Below are positions 14,136 through 22,225 of a stretch of DNA of 22,488 nt, piece by piece; the stretch's first letter is position 1, and every line of letters starts with the position of its first letter. This DNA comes from an uncultured Frankineae bacterium. Lineage in GTDB: Bacteria > Actinomycetota > Actinomycetes > Mycobacteriales > SCTD01. The position numbers and the translations under genes are program-made. The notes under the pieces were generated by a model, which was not told the DNA's origin, searched no databases, and worked only from the letters and a program-made list of their open reading frames with translations. The DNA lies in contig CADCUE010000283.1 of assembly GCA_902805805.1 (NCBI GenBank), positions 1-22,488 on the forward strand, in the 5' to 3' direction.

Positions 14136-15455
14136 GTGACGCGCAAGTCCGTGTGGGACCGGGGCCGGTCGAGGCGGCTGGCCGCAGGCATGCTGGCGGC
14201 GCTGTCCGCGACAGCGCTCAGCGCCTGCGGCAGCGACCAGTCCGGTGGGACGCCGCAGCTCAACTGGTACATCAACAACGCGGCGCAGGAACCGATCGCG
14301 CAGGCCTGCAACGAGCAGGCCGACGGCGCCTACCAGGTCAACATCTCGCTGCTCCCGGCTGCGGCCTCCGGGCAGCGCGAGCAGCTGCTCCGCCGCCTCG
14401 CCGCCGGCGACGACTCGGTCGACATCCTCAGCCTCGACCCGCCGTTCATGGCGGAGTTCGCGAACGCCGGCTTCCTGCGGCCGTTCACCGACGACGAGAC
14501 GCAGGAGTTCTCCGAAGGGGTCCTGAAGGGCCCGCTCGAGCAGTCGATGTACGAGGACAAGATGTTCTCGGCGCCGTTCTACGGCAACACGCAGCTGCTC
14601 TGGTACAAGAAGTCGGTGGCCGAGAAGGCCGGCCTGGACCTCGAGCAGCCGGTGACCTGGGACCAGGTCATCGAGGCGGCCGAGAAGACGTCCACCACCG
14701 TCGCGGTGCAGGGCCGGCGCAACGAGAGCCTGATGGTGTGGGTCAACGCGCTGGTCGAGTCGGCCGGGGGCAGGATCCTCAGCGAGGACAGCCAGGGCGC
14801 CTCCGCCGACGAGGTCAAGGCCGACATCGACTCCGAGGCCGGCCAGGAGGCCGCTCGGATCATGAGCACGATCGCCGAGTCCCCGGTGTCGCCCCCGGCG
14901 CTGAGCACGGCGGGCGAGGAGGAGTCCCGGGCGGCCTTCCAGTCGGACAACGGCGGCTTCATGGTCAACTGGCCGTACGTCTGGTCCGCGTTCGCGGCCG
15001 CCGAGAAGGACGGGACGCTGCCCGAGGACTTCCGCAAGGACGTCGCGTGGGCGCGCTACCCGCGCGTCGTGGAGGACACCCCCAGCGCGACGCCGCTCGG
15101 TGGCATCGGCATCAGCGTCGGCGCCTACACCGCCGAGCCGGAGGCGGCGGTGGAGGCCATCCGCTGCCTGCGCTCGGCCGAGAGCCAGAAGGCCTACATG
15201 ATGTCGGCGGGTGACCCCGCTGCCGCCGAGGAGGTCTACGAGGACTCGGAGATCCAGGAGCAGTTCCCCATGTACGAGGCGATCCGCGAGGGGCTCACCG
15301 ACGCTGCGCCGCGCCCGATCAGCGCCTTCTACGGCGATGTGACCGGTGCGATCCAGCAGGGCTACCACCCCCCGCGCACGCTGTCGCCGGAGCGGACCCC
15401 GACGGCGACGGCAGAACTGCTCGAAGGCGTGCTCAGTAACGAACAGCTGCTCTAG
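14136..15455 (+). CDS. Sugar ABC transporter substrate-binding lipoprotein
   Basis: This is the extracellular ligand-binding protein of a carbohydrate ABC importer (family 1 solute-binding proteins, LpqY-like). The 439-residue precursor has a basic N-terminus (KSVWDRGRSRR), a hydrophobic core (about 15-27) and a lipobox LSAC, so C31 should be lipidated and become residue 1. The mature part shows the two-lobed fold: TPQLNWYINNAAQEPIAQAC, DSVDILSLDPPFMAEFANAG, MFSAPFYGNTQLLWYKKSVA, GGFMVNWPYVWSAF and GGIGISVGAYT. Twin arginines in SRRLAAG resemble a Tat signal, weakly. The GTG start has AGGAGG 4 nt upstream. It is the first gene of a four-gene unit with both permeases and an ATPase. Homology suggests a disaccharide such as trehalose; the ligand cannot be read from sequence. 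Confidence 0.94.
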   Translation: MTRKSVWDRGRSRRLAAGMLAALSATALSACGSDQSGGTPQLNWYINNAAQEPIAQACNEQADGAYQVNISLLPAAASGQREQLLRRLAAGDDSVDILSLDPPFMAEFANAGFLRPFTDDETQEFSEGVLKGPLEQSMYEDKMFSAPFYGNTQLLWYKKSVAEKAGLDLEQPVTWDQVIEAAEKTSTTVAVQGRRNESLMVWVNALVESAGGRILSEDSQGASADEVKADIDSEAGQEAARIMSTIAESPVSPPALSTAGEEESRAAFQSDNGGFMVNWPYVWSAFAAAEKDGTLPEDFRKDVAWARYPRVVEDTPSATPLGGIGISVGAYTAEPEAAVEAIRCLRSAESQKAYMMSAGDPAAAEEVYEDSEIQEQFPMYEAIREGLTDAAPRPISAFYGDVTGAIQQGYHPPRTLSPERTPTATAELLEGVLSNEQLL

Positions 15456-15463
15456 GAGGCCAG

Positions 15464-16414
15464 GTGAGCACCACCATCCCCGCCGCCGCGGGGGAGACCC
15501 GGGCCCAGGTCCCGGCCCGCGACGGCAAGAAGACCGGCATCACCGACCGCGCCAGGAAGGAACGCACGCTCGGGTGGATGCTGGCCGGCCCGGCCTTCAT
15601 CGTCATGCTGGCCGTCACGGCCTACCCGATCCTCAACGCGGTCTGGTACTCGCTGTTCGACTTCCGCCTCACCGACCCGGACGGGCGCAGCTTCGTCGGG
15701 CTCGGCAACTACCTCACCATCCTGACCGACGGGCTGTTCTGGCGGCAGTTCGGCGTGACGACGGCCATCACCGTCGTCACCGTCGCCATCGAGTTCGTCC
15801 TCGGGTTCGGGCTGGCGCTCGTGATGCACCGCGCGCTGTTCCTGCGCAAGAGCGTGCGCACAGCGATCCTGGTGCCCTACGGCATCATCACGGTCGTCTC
15901 GGCGTACGCCTGGCAGTACGCCTTCACGCCGGCGTACGGGTTCGTGAACCCGTTGTTCGGCACGGACCGCGACTGGTTCGGCCAGACGGTCCCGTCGCTG
16001 GTCGTGATCTGCCTGTCGGAGATCTGGAAGACGACGCCGTTCATGTCGCTGCTCCTGCTCGCCGGTCTGGCGCAGATCCCCTCCGACTACCTGGAGGCGG
16101 CCAAGGTCGACGGTGCCACGGCCTGGCAGCGCTTCTCCAAGGTCATCGTGCCCAACATGAAGAGCGCGATCATGGTCGCCCTGCTCTTCCGCACGCTCGA
16201 CGCGTTCCGCATCTTCGACAACGTCTTCATCATGACGCAGGGCGCGAACGGCACGGAGACGCTGAGCTTCCTCGCCTACCGGCAGACGATCACGCGCGTC
16301 ATGATCGGGCTCGGGTCCGCCGTCAGCGTGATCCTGGCCATCCTGGTGGTGCTGATCGCGGTGCTGTTCATCAAGGGCTTCAAGACGAACCTGGCGCAGC
16401 AGAGGGGTGGCTGA
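15464..16414 (+). CDS. Sugar ABC transporter permease 1 (SugA/MalF-like)
   Basis: This is one of the two membrane subunits of the importer. The 316-residue protein has a cytosolic N-terminus of about 36 residues and six transmembrane helices (about 38-62, 97-121, 131-153, 176-203, 229-247 and 283-306). The EAA loop that docks on the ATPase is at about 211-230: EAAKVDGATAWQRFSKVIVP. FVGLGNYLTIL (77-87) is the usual periplasmic motif of family MalF-type permeases. The GTG start has AGGAGG 4 nt upstream and lies 8 nt after the stop of the lipoprotein gene. The second permease begins immediately after its stop codon, so the operon is tightly packed. Confidence 0.94.
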   Translation: MSTTIPAAAGETRAQVPARDGKKTGITDRARKERTLGWMLAGPAFIVMLAVTAYPILNAVWYSLFDFRLTDPDGRSFVGLGNYLTILTDGLFWRQFGVTTAITVVTVAIEFVLGFGLALVMHRALFLRKSVRTAILVPYGIITVVSAYAWQYAFTPAYGFVNPLFGTDRDWFGQTVPSLVVICLSEIWKTTPFMSLLLLAGLAQIPSDYLEAAKVDGATAWQRFSKVIVPNMKSAIMVALLFRTLDAFRIFDNVFIMTQGANGTETLSFLAYRQTITRVMIGLGSAVSVILAILVVLIAVLFIKGFKTNLAQQRGG

Positions 16415-17245
16415 GTGAAGACCGACCGCAAGGGCCAGATCGGCTGGATCGTCGGGGCGATCGTGATCATGTTCTACGCCCTCATCCCCGTGGCCTGGAT
16501 CCTCTCGCTGTCGCTGAAGGCCGGCGACGACATCAACAACCAGAAGTTCTGGCCGACGGCCTTCAGCCTGGAGAACTACCGCATCGTCTTCGCGAGCGAC
16601 CTGTTCACCACGGCGCTGCGCAACTCGGTCGGCATCTCGCTCATCGCCACGTTCATCTCGGTGGTGCTGGCGATGTTCGCCGCCTACGCCGTCGCCCGCC
16701 TGGAGTTCCCCGGCAAGCGGCTGCTGCTCGGGCTGGCCCTGGCCATCACGGTCTTCCCGATCATCGCGATCGCCACGCCGCTGTTCAACCTGTGGCGCAC
16801 GGTGGGCCTCTACGACACCTGGCTCGGGCTGATCATCCCCTACCTGTCCTTCTCGCTCCCGCTGTCGGTCTACGTCCTGTCCGCCTTCTTCCGCGAGATC
16901 CCGTGGGAGATGGAGCAGGCCGCGCAGGTCGACGGTGCGACGGCGTGGCAGGCGTTCCGCAAGGTGATCATCCCGCTCGCGGCGCCCGGGGTCTTCACGG
17001 CGGCGATCCTGACGTTCTTCGCGATCTGGAACGACTTCATCTTCGGCATCACGCTCACCGCGAGCGAAGCAGCGCGCCCCGTCCCCGCCGCGCTCGCCTT
17101 CTTCAGCGGCGCCAGCCAGTTCTCCCAGCCGACCGCACCCATCGCCGCGGCATCCGTGGTGGTCACCATCCCGGTGATCATCCTGGTGCTCGCCTTCCAG
17201 CAGAAGATCGTCGCAGGACTCACCAACGGCGCCGTCAAGGGCTGA
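16415..17245 (+). CDS. Sugar ABC transporter permease 2 (SugB/MalG-like)
   Basis: This is the partner membrane subunit. The 276-residue protein has six predicted helices (about 9-33, 69-95, 103-123, 134-158, 186-210 and 242-264) and an EAA loop at about 166-187 (EMEQAAQVDGATAWQAFRKVI) that shares VDGATAWQ with permease 1. The FPGKRLLL segment (98-105) is characteristic of MalG-type permeases. Its GTG follows the TGA of permease 1 with no spacer, giving a TGAGTG junction, so coupled translation is expected. A 31-nt gap with AAGGAG leads to the ATPase gene. Confidence 0.94.
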   Translation: MKTDRKGQIGWIVGAIVIMFYALIPVAWILSLSLKAGDDINNQKFWPTAFSLENYRIVFASDLFTTALRNSVGISLIATFISVVLAMFAAYAVARLEFPGKRLLLGLALAITVFPIIAIATPLFNLWRTVGLYDTWLGLIIPYLSFSLPLSVYVLSAFFREIPWEMEQAAQVDGATAWQAFRKVIIPLAAPGVFTAAILTFFAIWNDFIFGITLTASEAARPVPAALAFFSGASQFSQPTAPIAAASVVVTIPVIILVLAFQQKIVAGLTNGAVKG

Positions 17246-17276
17246 CCGCCCCGGCTCGACGAAGGAGAAGCACACG

Positions 17277-18611
17277 ATGGCAGCCATCGAGATGAAGCAC
17301 ATCGTCAAGAAGTACGGGGACGGCTTCCCGGCGGTGAACGACGTCAGCATCGACATCGCGGACGGGGAGTTCGTCATCCTCGTCGGACCGTCCGGGTGCG
17401 GGAAGTCCACGCTCCTGCGGATGATCGTGGGGCTCGAGGACATCACCGACGGCGACATGGTCATCGGCGGGCAGAAGGTCAACGACAAGGCCCCGCGCGA
17501 CCGCAACCTGTCGATGGTCTTCCAGAACTACGCGCTCTACCCGCACCTGACGGTGTACGAGAACATCGCCTTCCCGCTGCGGCTGTCCAAGACGCCGGAC
17601 GCCGACATCGACCGTCGCGTGCGCGAGGCGTCCTCGCTGCTGGAGCTGGACGAGCACCTCGAGCGCAAGCCGGCGAACCTGTCCGGTGGCCAGCGCCAGC
17701 GCGTGGCCATGGGCCGCGCGATCGTGCGCCAGGCCGACGCGTTCCTGTTCGACGAGCCGCTGTCGAACCTCGACGCCAAGCTGCGCGGGCAGATGCGCAC
17801 GGAGATCTCCCGCCTGCAGCGCCGCCTCGGCATCACGACCGTCTACGTCACCCACGACCAGACCGAGGCCATGACGCTCGGCGACCGGGTGGCCGTCATG
17901 AAGAAGGGCATCCTCCAGCAGATCGCCTCGCCGCGGGAGCTCTACGAGCAGCCGGTCAACCTGTTCGTGGCGGGCTTCATCGGCTCCCCGCCGATGAACT
18001 TCCTGCCTGCTGAGGTGCACGACGGTCGCCTGCAGACCCCGCTCGGGCCGATCGCGCTGACGACCGACCTGCAGCGGGAAGCGGCCCGCGGTCACGACGT
18101 GCTGCTCATGGGCGTGCGACCCGAGGCCTTCGAGGACGCCAAGCTCGTCGAGGCCGACAAGCGCGAGAAGGGCGACGTCTTCCGGGCCCAGGTCGACGTC
18201 ACCGAGTGGCTCGGCAACGAGCAGTACGCCTACATCCCGTTCGAGGCCTCTCAGGAGGTCTCCAACCAGCTGCGCGACCTGTCCCGGGAGCTCGACAGCG
18301 ACCAGCTCCGCACCCAGCTGATCATCGCCATCGACTCCACCAGCCGCATCCGGCCCGGCCGCGAGGCCGACATCTGGGTCGACACGCGCAAGATGCACCT
18401 GTTCGACCCGAAGACCGGCGAGAACCTCACCCGCGACGAGGAGGCCGGCCGGCGGCTCACCGCCGAGGTCGAGGAGGAGCGCCGGGAGGAGATGGAGGAC
18501 GCCCGGAACCAGCCCCTGGGCGACGCGCCGGACATCCACGCGGACGGCTCCGCGAACGGGCACGGCACCTCGTCCGCGGACCACACGACCGGCGGCTCCC
18601 GCCGGGTCTGA
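17277..18611 (+). CDS. Sugar ABC transporter ATPase (SugC/MsmX/UgpC-like)
   Basis: This is the nucleotide-binding subunit that powers sugar import. The 444-residue protein shows Walker A GPSGCGKST (37-45), Q-loop Q83 in MVFQNYALYPHLTVYENIAF, signature LSGGQRQRVAMGRAIVR (135-151), Walker B FLFDEPLSNLDAKLR (156-170) and the H-loop H193 in VTHDQTEAMTLGDR. A C-terminal OB-type regulatory domain follows (about 240-380), typical of MalK/UgpC-class ATPases. The family is usually near 370-390 residues; here a polar tail of about 60 residues (about 385-444) is added, rich in Glu and Arg then Gly, Ser and His. The ATG has AAGGAG at 9 nt. Its clustering with a lipoprotein and two permeases makes a self-contained importer. 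A strong hairpin follows the stop. Confidence 0.95.
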   Translation: MAAIEMKHIVKKYGDGFPAVNDVSIDIADGEFVILVGPSGCGKSTLLRMIVGLEDITDGDMVIGGQKVNDKAPRDRNLSMVFQNYALYPHLTVYENIAFPLRLSKTPDADIDRRVREASSLLELDEHLERKPANLSGGQRQRVAMGRAIVRQADAFLFDEPLSNLDAKLRGQMRTEISRLQRRLGITTVYVTHDQTEAMTLGDRVAVMKKGILQQIASPRELYEQPVNLFVAGFIGSPPMNFLPAEVHDGRLQTPLGPIALTTDLQREAARGHDVLLMGVRPEAFEDAKLVEADKREKGDVFRAQVDVTEWLGNEQYAYIPFEASQEVSNQLRDLSRELDSDQLRTQLIIAIDSTSRIRPGREADIWVDTRKMHLFDPKTGENLTRDEEAGRRLTAEVEEERREEMEDARNQPLGDAPDIHADGSANGHGTSSADHTTGGSRRV

Positions 18612-18634
18612 CCGCCGCACCACCGCCGCACCAC

Positions 18635-18676
18635 CGCGCCGCTGCCCCGTCGACCCGTCGGCGGGGCAGCGGCGCG
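18635..18676. terminator. 19-bp hairpin between convergent genes
   Basis: Positions 18635-18653 pair with 18658-18676 over 19 bp, with one G-T pair and a CCCG tetraloop; the core is CCGCTGCCCC with GGGGCAGCGG. It begins 24 bp after the ABC ATPase stop and ends 24 bp before the end of the minus-strand gene, so it probably ends transcription from both sides. There is no T-run, as is common in high-GC actinobacteria. Confidence 0.8.
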
Positions 18677-18699
18677 TCCGGCCCGACGTCAGCCCCGGG

Positions 18700-19140
18700 T
18701 CACGTGGTGCGCGGAGGCACCGGCTGAGCCGGTGAGCCGGTCGGGGTGCCCGCGCGGCCGAGCACCCGGTCGACGGCGATCTCCACGACCACCCGGCGCG
18801 GGTTGACCCCCGGCTGCCGGTAGCGCTCGGCGTAGCGCCGGACCGCCTCCGCCACCCGCACCGGGTCCGAGCTGACGGTGGGCACGCCCTCCAGGGACAG
18901 CCAGCGGGCCCGGTCGACCTGGGCCACGACGGCCCTCGGGGAGCCGGCCCGGACGTGCGCGACCTTGCGGGAGTCGCCCGACGTGATGACCCGGACCAGG
19001 CACGCGTCGGGGTCCCAGGTGAAGCCGACGGCGACGACGTGCGGCGTCCCGTCCGGGCGCAGGGTCGTCAGGGTGGCCAGGTGGCGCTCGACGAGGAAGG
19101 CCGAGACCTCCGGGGGCAGGGAGCGCGGGTCCAGGGCCAT
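18700..19140 (-). CDS. Pyridoxamine 5'-phosphate oxidase-like split-barrel protein
   Basis: The 146-residue product fits the split beta-barrel flavin/F420-binding family (PNPOx-like, including the actinobacterial FDOR-B group). Visible features are the N-terminal helix [20 protein letters not shown], the strand pair [14 protein letters not shown] (30-43), [20 protein letters not shown] (49-68), where the GDSRKV-like loop usually contacts cofactor phosphate, and [25 protein letters not shown] for the C-terminal part. It probably binds FMN, heme degradation products or F420; the exact cofactor cannot be decided by eye. A proline/threonine-rich tail ends the protein. The ATG is supported by a TAGCCT -10 box 6 nt upstream, giving a leaderless mRNA. 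It lies 39 bp downstream of the DUF4032 gene on the same strand. Confidence 0.85.
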   Translation of the reverse strand: MALDPRSLPPEVSAFLVERHLATLTTLRPDGTPHVVAVGFTWDPDACLVRVITSGDSRKVAHVRAGSPRAVVAQVDRARWLSLEGVPTVSSDPVRVAEAVRRYAERYRQPGVNPRRVVVEIAVDRVLGRAGTPTGSPAQPVPPRTT

Positions 19141-19146
19141 GACGGG

Positions 19147-19152
19147 AGGCTA
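19147..19152 (-). promoter_or_regulatory. -10 box for leaderless split-barrel gene
   Basis: On the minus strand TAGCCT ends 6 nt before the ATG at 19140, with no Shine-Dalgarno sequence. The gene therefore seems to have its own promoter, separate from the upstream DUF4032 gene. Confidence 0.5.
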
Positions 19153-19179
19153 ACCAGGACGGCGGGGCGCCACGACCGG

Positions 19180-20463
19180 TCAGGCGGTCGGGCGGCGCAT
19201 GACCCCCGTGTCCTCCTCGGCCACGACCACCATCGCGGCCGAGTCGGTCGGCTGCGCGCGGTTCGCGAGGGCGTCCAGGGCCGCTCCGTCGCCGACGTCG
19301 TGCCCGGCCTGCTCGCTGAGCAGCCAGCGCACCTCGAGCAGGTCGCAGTAGGCCTGCACCGGGTCGCCCACCTGGCCGGTCGCCTCGTACGCCCGCTCCA
19401 TGCCCGGCTGGAGCAGCTTGTCCATCCACAGCTGCACGGCCTTGGCCTGCGTCAGCCCGCCCCGGGCCCGCTTGTGCAGGCCGCCCTGGAACTCCCGCAG
19501 CGTCGCTTCGTACGCCCGCAGATCGCCCAGCAGGACCTGCGCCTGGCCCTCGCCCACCTCGAGCCCGGTGAGGCTGAACAGCTCGGTGGCGTGGTAGCGG
19601 CGGGCCGCGACGGTCACCTTGAGGCGCAGCCGCTCGTCACCGGTGCCGGTCGGCTCCAGCTCGACCTCGTCGACGGCGAAGCCGAGCTCGTTGAGCCTGC
19701 GGATGCGCCCCTCGATCTCCCGCCGGTCGGCGAAGGAGAACAGCGGCTCCTCGTGCAGGATCTCCCAGAGCGCGTGGTAGCGCGGCGCGACGCTGGCGGC
19801 CTCGTCCATGAGCTGGGGGTAGATCTCGGGCGGGCGCTCGAGCATGATCGCCAGGTCGAGCAGCCCTCCGGCGACGTTCTCGATCAGGATGTCCAGGTCG
19901 TAGCGCCGCTGGCCGTCCGTCAGCTCGGGATGGATCTCGCTGGTCTCGGCGTCCACCAGCCAGGCCTGCAGCCGCTGGCCGTCGCGGGAGAACAGCGTGT
20001 TGGCCAGCGAGCAGTCCCCCCAGAACACGCCGTTGCGGTGCAGGTCGACGAGCAGGCTCGCCATCGCGTCGAGCAGGCGCGCGCGCTGCAACGGGCGGTT
20101 GGGCGGCAGGCGCATGAGCAGCCGCCGGAACTGCCAGGAGCCGTCGAGGTAGCGGGTGACCAGCAGCGCGTTCTCGGTCTCGTGCTGCAGGGCCAGGCCG
20201 GCGGCGCGCACGGCGGGCAGGGCGCGCTGCTCGAGCTGGCGCAGCACGGCGTACTCCCGAGCGGCGACCCGCTCGGGCAGCTCCTTGATCGCCCACAGCT
20301 GGTCGTCGGCGTGCACGAAGCGGACGAGGTGGCGGCTCGGTCCGACGGGCAGCTCCCGCAGATCGGCCTGCTCGCGCTGCCACTGCTCGAGCGGCTGGTC
20401 CCACGGAAGCGCGAGCAGCCCAGGCGACGGCACCCGCAGACGCAGGTCCGTCGACGCCGGCAT
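19180..20463 (-). CDS. DUF4032 protein with kinase-like N-terminal domain
   Basis: The 427-residue product resembles actinobacterial DUF4032 proteins annotated as lipopolysaccharide-kinase-like. The N-terminal half (about 40-210) keeps the residues of a protein-kinase-like fold: K60 in LWAIKELPE (beta-3 lysine), E70 in AAREYAVL (alpha-C glutamate), D150 and N155 in GVFWGDCSLANTLF (catalytic loop) and D171 in WLVDAETSE (metal-binding, DFG-like). The C-terminal half (about 225-395) is the helical DUF4032 region with FSLTGLEVGEGQAQVLLGDL and KAVQLWMDKLLQPGMERAYE. The last 30 residues are polar. There is no signal peptide or membrane helix, so it is cytosolic. The substrate is unknown. ATG is preceded by GAGAGG at 6 nt and a TAGCCT box about 54 nt upstream. 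Confidence 0.88.
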   Translation of the reverse strand: MPASTDLRLRVPSPGLLALPWDQPLEQWQREQADLRELPVGPSRHLVRFVHADDQLWAIKELPERVAAREYAVLRQLEQRALPAVRAAGLALQHETENALLVTRYLDGSWQFRRLLMRLPPNRPLQRARLLDAMASLLVDLHRNGVFWGDCSLANTLFSRDGQRLQAWLVDAETSEIHPELTDGQRRYDLDILIENVAGGLLDLAIMLERPPEIYPQLMDEAASVAPRYHALWEILHEEPLFSFADRREIEGRIRRLNELGFAVDEVELEPTGTGDERLRLKVTVAARRYHATELFSLTGLEVGEGQAQVLLGDLRAYEATLREFQGGLHKRARGGLTQAKAVQLWMDKLLQPGMERAYEATGQVGDPVQAYCDLLEVRWLLSEQAGHDVGDGAALDALANRAQPTDSAAMVVVAEEDTGVMRRPTA

Positions 20464-20517
20464 GTCGGCCCTCTCGATCGGATCAGGGGGCGGCCCGCTC
20501 GGGACGGACGCAGCGCG

Positions 20518-20523
20518 AGGCTA
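20518..20523 (-). promoter_or_regulatory. -10 box of the DUF4032 gene
   Basis: TAGCCT on the minus strand is followed by a leader of about 48 nt with GAGAGG (20475-20470), 6 nt before the ATG at 20463. The hexamer and its preceding G match those of tatA and helY. Confidence 0.45.
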
Positions 20524-20629
20524 CCGCTCGCCGGTCGGCCGCTGCGTGTCGACCGGAGTGCGTCGCGACGCCGTGGGAGGGTGCGTGCCGGCGCGGTCGC
20601 CCGGACCGCCGGAGCATCGGAGGTCGCAC

Positions 20630-22207
20630 GTGCCGACCGGGGGAGAGGTCCTCGTCGCGGCGCTGCGCGCCCTGGACGTCGAGGTGGCGTTCGGCCTGCC
20701 CGGCGTGCACAACCTCGCCGCGTGGAAGGCCTTCCCCGGCAGCGGGGTGCGGCTGGTCGGGGTGCGCCACGAGCAGACCGCCGGGTACGCCGCGGACGGC
20801 TACGCGCGAGCCACCGGACGGCTCGGCGTCGCCCTGACCACCACCGGACCCGGAGCGGCCAACGCCGTCGCCGCGACCGGGGAGGCCTGGTCCTGCCACT
20901 CGCCGCTGCTCGTCATCGCGACCGACGTGCCGACCACCCTGCGGCGCGCCGGCCAGTACCGCGGCGTGCTGCACGAGACGACCGACCAGGCCTCGTTCTT
21001 CCGACCCGTGACCAAGCAGGTGGTCCGCGTCGAGCAGGCCGCGGACCTGCACGACGCGGTCGTCCGGGCGGGACGGGCCGCGCTGACCGCGCCGCGGCGT
21101 CCGGTCTACGTCGAGATCCCGACCGACCTGCTCGCGGCGCACGTCGGAGGCCCGTCGTCGCTCGTGCAGGACCCGGCGGCGGGTGCGGCCGCCCGCGTCG
21201 ACGAGCAGGTGCTGGCGCTGCTCGCGGCAGCGCAGCGGCCGCTCGTCTGGGCCGGCGGCGGCGCGACGGCGTCCGAGGCAGGACCGCGCGTCCAGGCGCT
21301 CGCGGAGCGGCTGGGTGCTCCCGTCCTGACGTCCTACGGTGGTCGGGGACTGCTGCCCCCCGACTGCCCGAGCCTGGTGCCCCTGCCGCCGCACGAGCCT
21401 GCCGCCGGCGCGCTGTGGGACGCCGCCGACCTCGTCCTGGTGCTGGGCAGCGACCTCGACGCCATGAACACCCAGGGCTTCCGGCAGCCCCGTCCGCCGC
21501 GCGTCGTGACCGTCGACCTCGCCGAGCCGGTCAACCTCGTGCCCGACCACTGGGTGTGCGGCGACGTCGACCAGGTCTGCGCCGACCTGCTCGACCGGCT
21601 GCCGCGCACCGAGCGCCCGCAGTGGTGCCCGCGCCCGACCGGAGCCCCGCGTCCGCCCCTGCTGGAGGCGCTCGAGCAGGCGCTGCCCGACGACGTGGTC
21701 GTCGTCGCCGACATGTGCGTCGCCGGCTACTGGTACGGCGGCTACGGCCGGGTGGCGCGCCCCCGCGGGCTCGCCTACCCGGTGGGCTGGGGGACGCTCG
21801 GCTTCGGCTTCCCGGCCGGCCTCGGCGCCGCCCTGTCGGGCCGCCCGGCCGTGGCGGTCGTCGGCGACGGCGGCTTCCTGTTCGCCTGCGGCGACCTCGC
21901 GACGGCCGCGCAGGAGGGCCTGCCGCTCACGGTCGTCCTGGTCGACGACGGCGGCTACGGGATGCTCGCGTACGACTTCACCAAGGACGGGCACGCCCCG
22001 CTGGGCTGCGACCTCGAGCCGCCGGACTTCGTGGCGCTGGCGGCGGCCTTCCGGGTGCGGGCCCGGGATGTGGCGGTGCCGGAGCTCGCGGAGTCCGTCG
22101 CCGAGGGGATCGCGAGCGGGCAGCCCGGCCTGCTGGTGGTGCAGGCGTCGTACACGCCACCGCCCAACACCTCGCCGCGCTGGTACCGCGCCCAGGCCCC
22201 TTCGTAG
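20630..22207 (+). CDS. Thiamine-diphosphate-dependent enzyme (ALS/BFD-like)
   Basis: The 525-residue protein belongs to the ThDP superfamily that includes acetolactate synthase and benzoylformate decarboxylase, enzymes that act on 2-keto acids. It has the N-terminal Pyr domain (about 1-165) with GVHNLAAWKAF and the activating E49 in GVRHEQTAGYAADGYAR, a central domain (about 185-310, PLVWAGGGATASEAGPRVQA), and a C-terminal PP domain (about 345-515) with VGWGTLGFGFPAGLGAAL and the cofactor motif GDGGF (412-416). The usual Asn-Asn end of that motif reads Asp-Asp in VDDGGYGML (about 440). No small regulatory subunit gene is next to it, which argues against a biosynthetic acetolactate synthase. 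GTG is preceded by CGGAGG at 6 nt. It diverges from the DUF4032 gene. The substrate is unknown. Confidence 0.9.
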   Translation: MPTGGEVLVAALRALDVEVAFGLPGVHNLAAWKAFPGSGVRLVGVRHEQTAGYAADGYARATGRLGVALTTTGPGAANAVAATGEAWSCHSPLLVIATDVPTTLRRAGQYRGVLHETTDQASFFRPVTKQVVRVEQAADLHDAVVRAGRAALTAPRRPVYVEIPTDLLAAHVGGPSSLVQDPAAGAAARVDEQVLALLAAAQRPLVWAGGGATASEAGPRVQALAERLGAPVLTSYGGRGLLPPDCPSLVPLPPHEPAAGALWDAADLVLVLGSDLDAMNTQGFRQPRPPRVVTVDLAEPVNLVPDHWVCGDVDQVCADLLDRLPRTERPQWCPRPTGAPRPPLLEALEQALPDDVVVVADMCVAGYWYGGYGRVARPRGLAYPVGWGTLGFGFPAGLGAALSGRPAVAVVGDGGFLFACGDLATAAQEGLPLTVVLVDDGGYGMLAYDFTKDGHAPLGCDLEPPDFVALAAAFRVRARDVAVPELAESVAEGIASGQPGLLVVQASYTPPPNTSPRWYRAQAPS

Positions 22208-22225
22208 GAGGCTCGGACGCGCGAG

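Noticed and set aside
20156..20629. Upstream extension of the ThDP-enzyme frame
   Set aside because: It runs antisense to the DUF4032 gene and lacks family residues; the GTG at 20630 has a good Shine-Dalgarno sequence and the family start.
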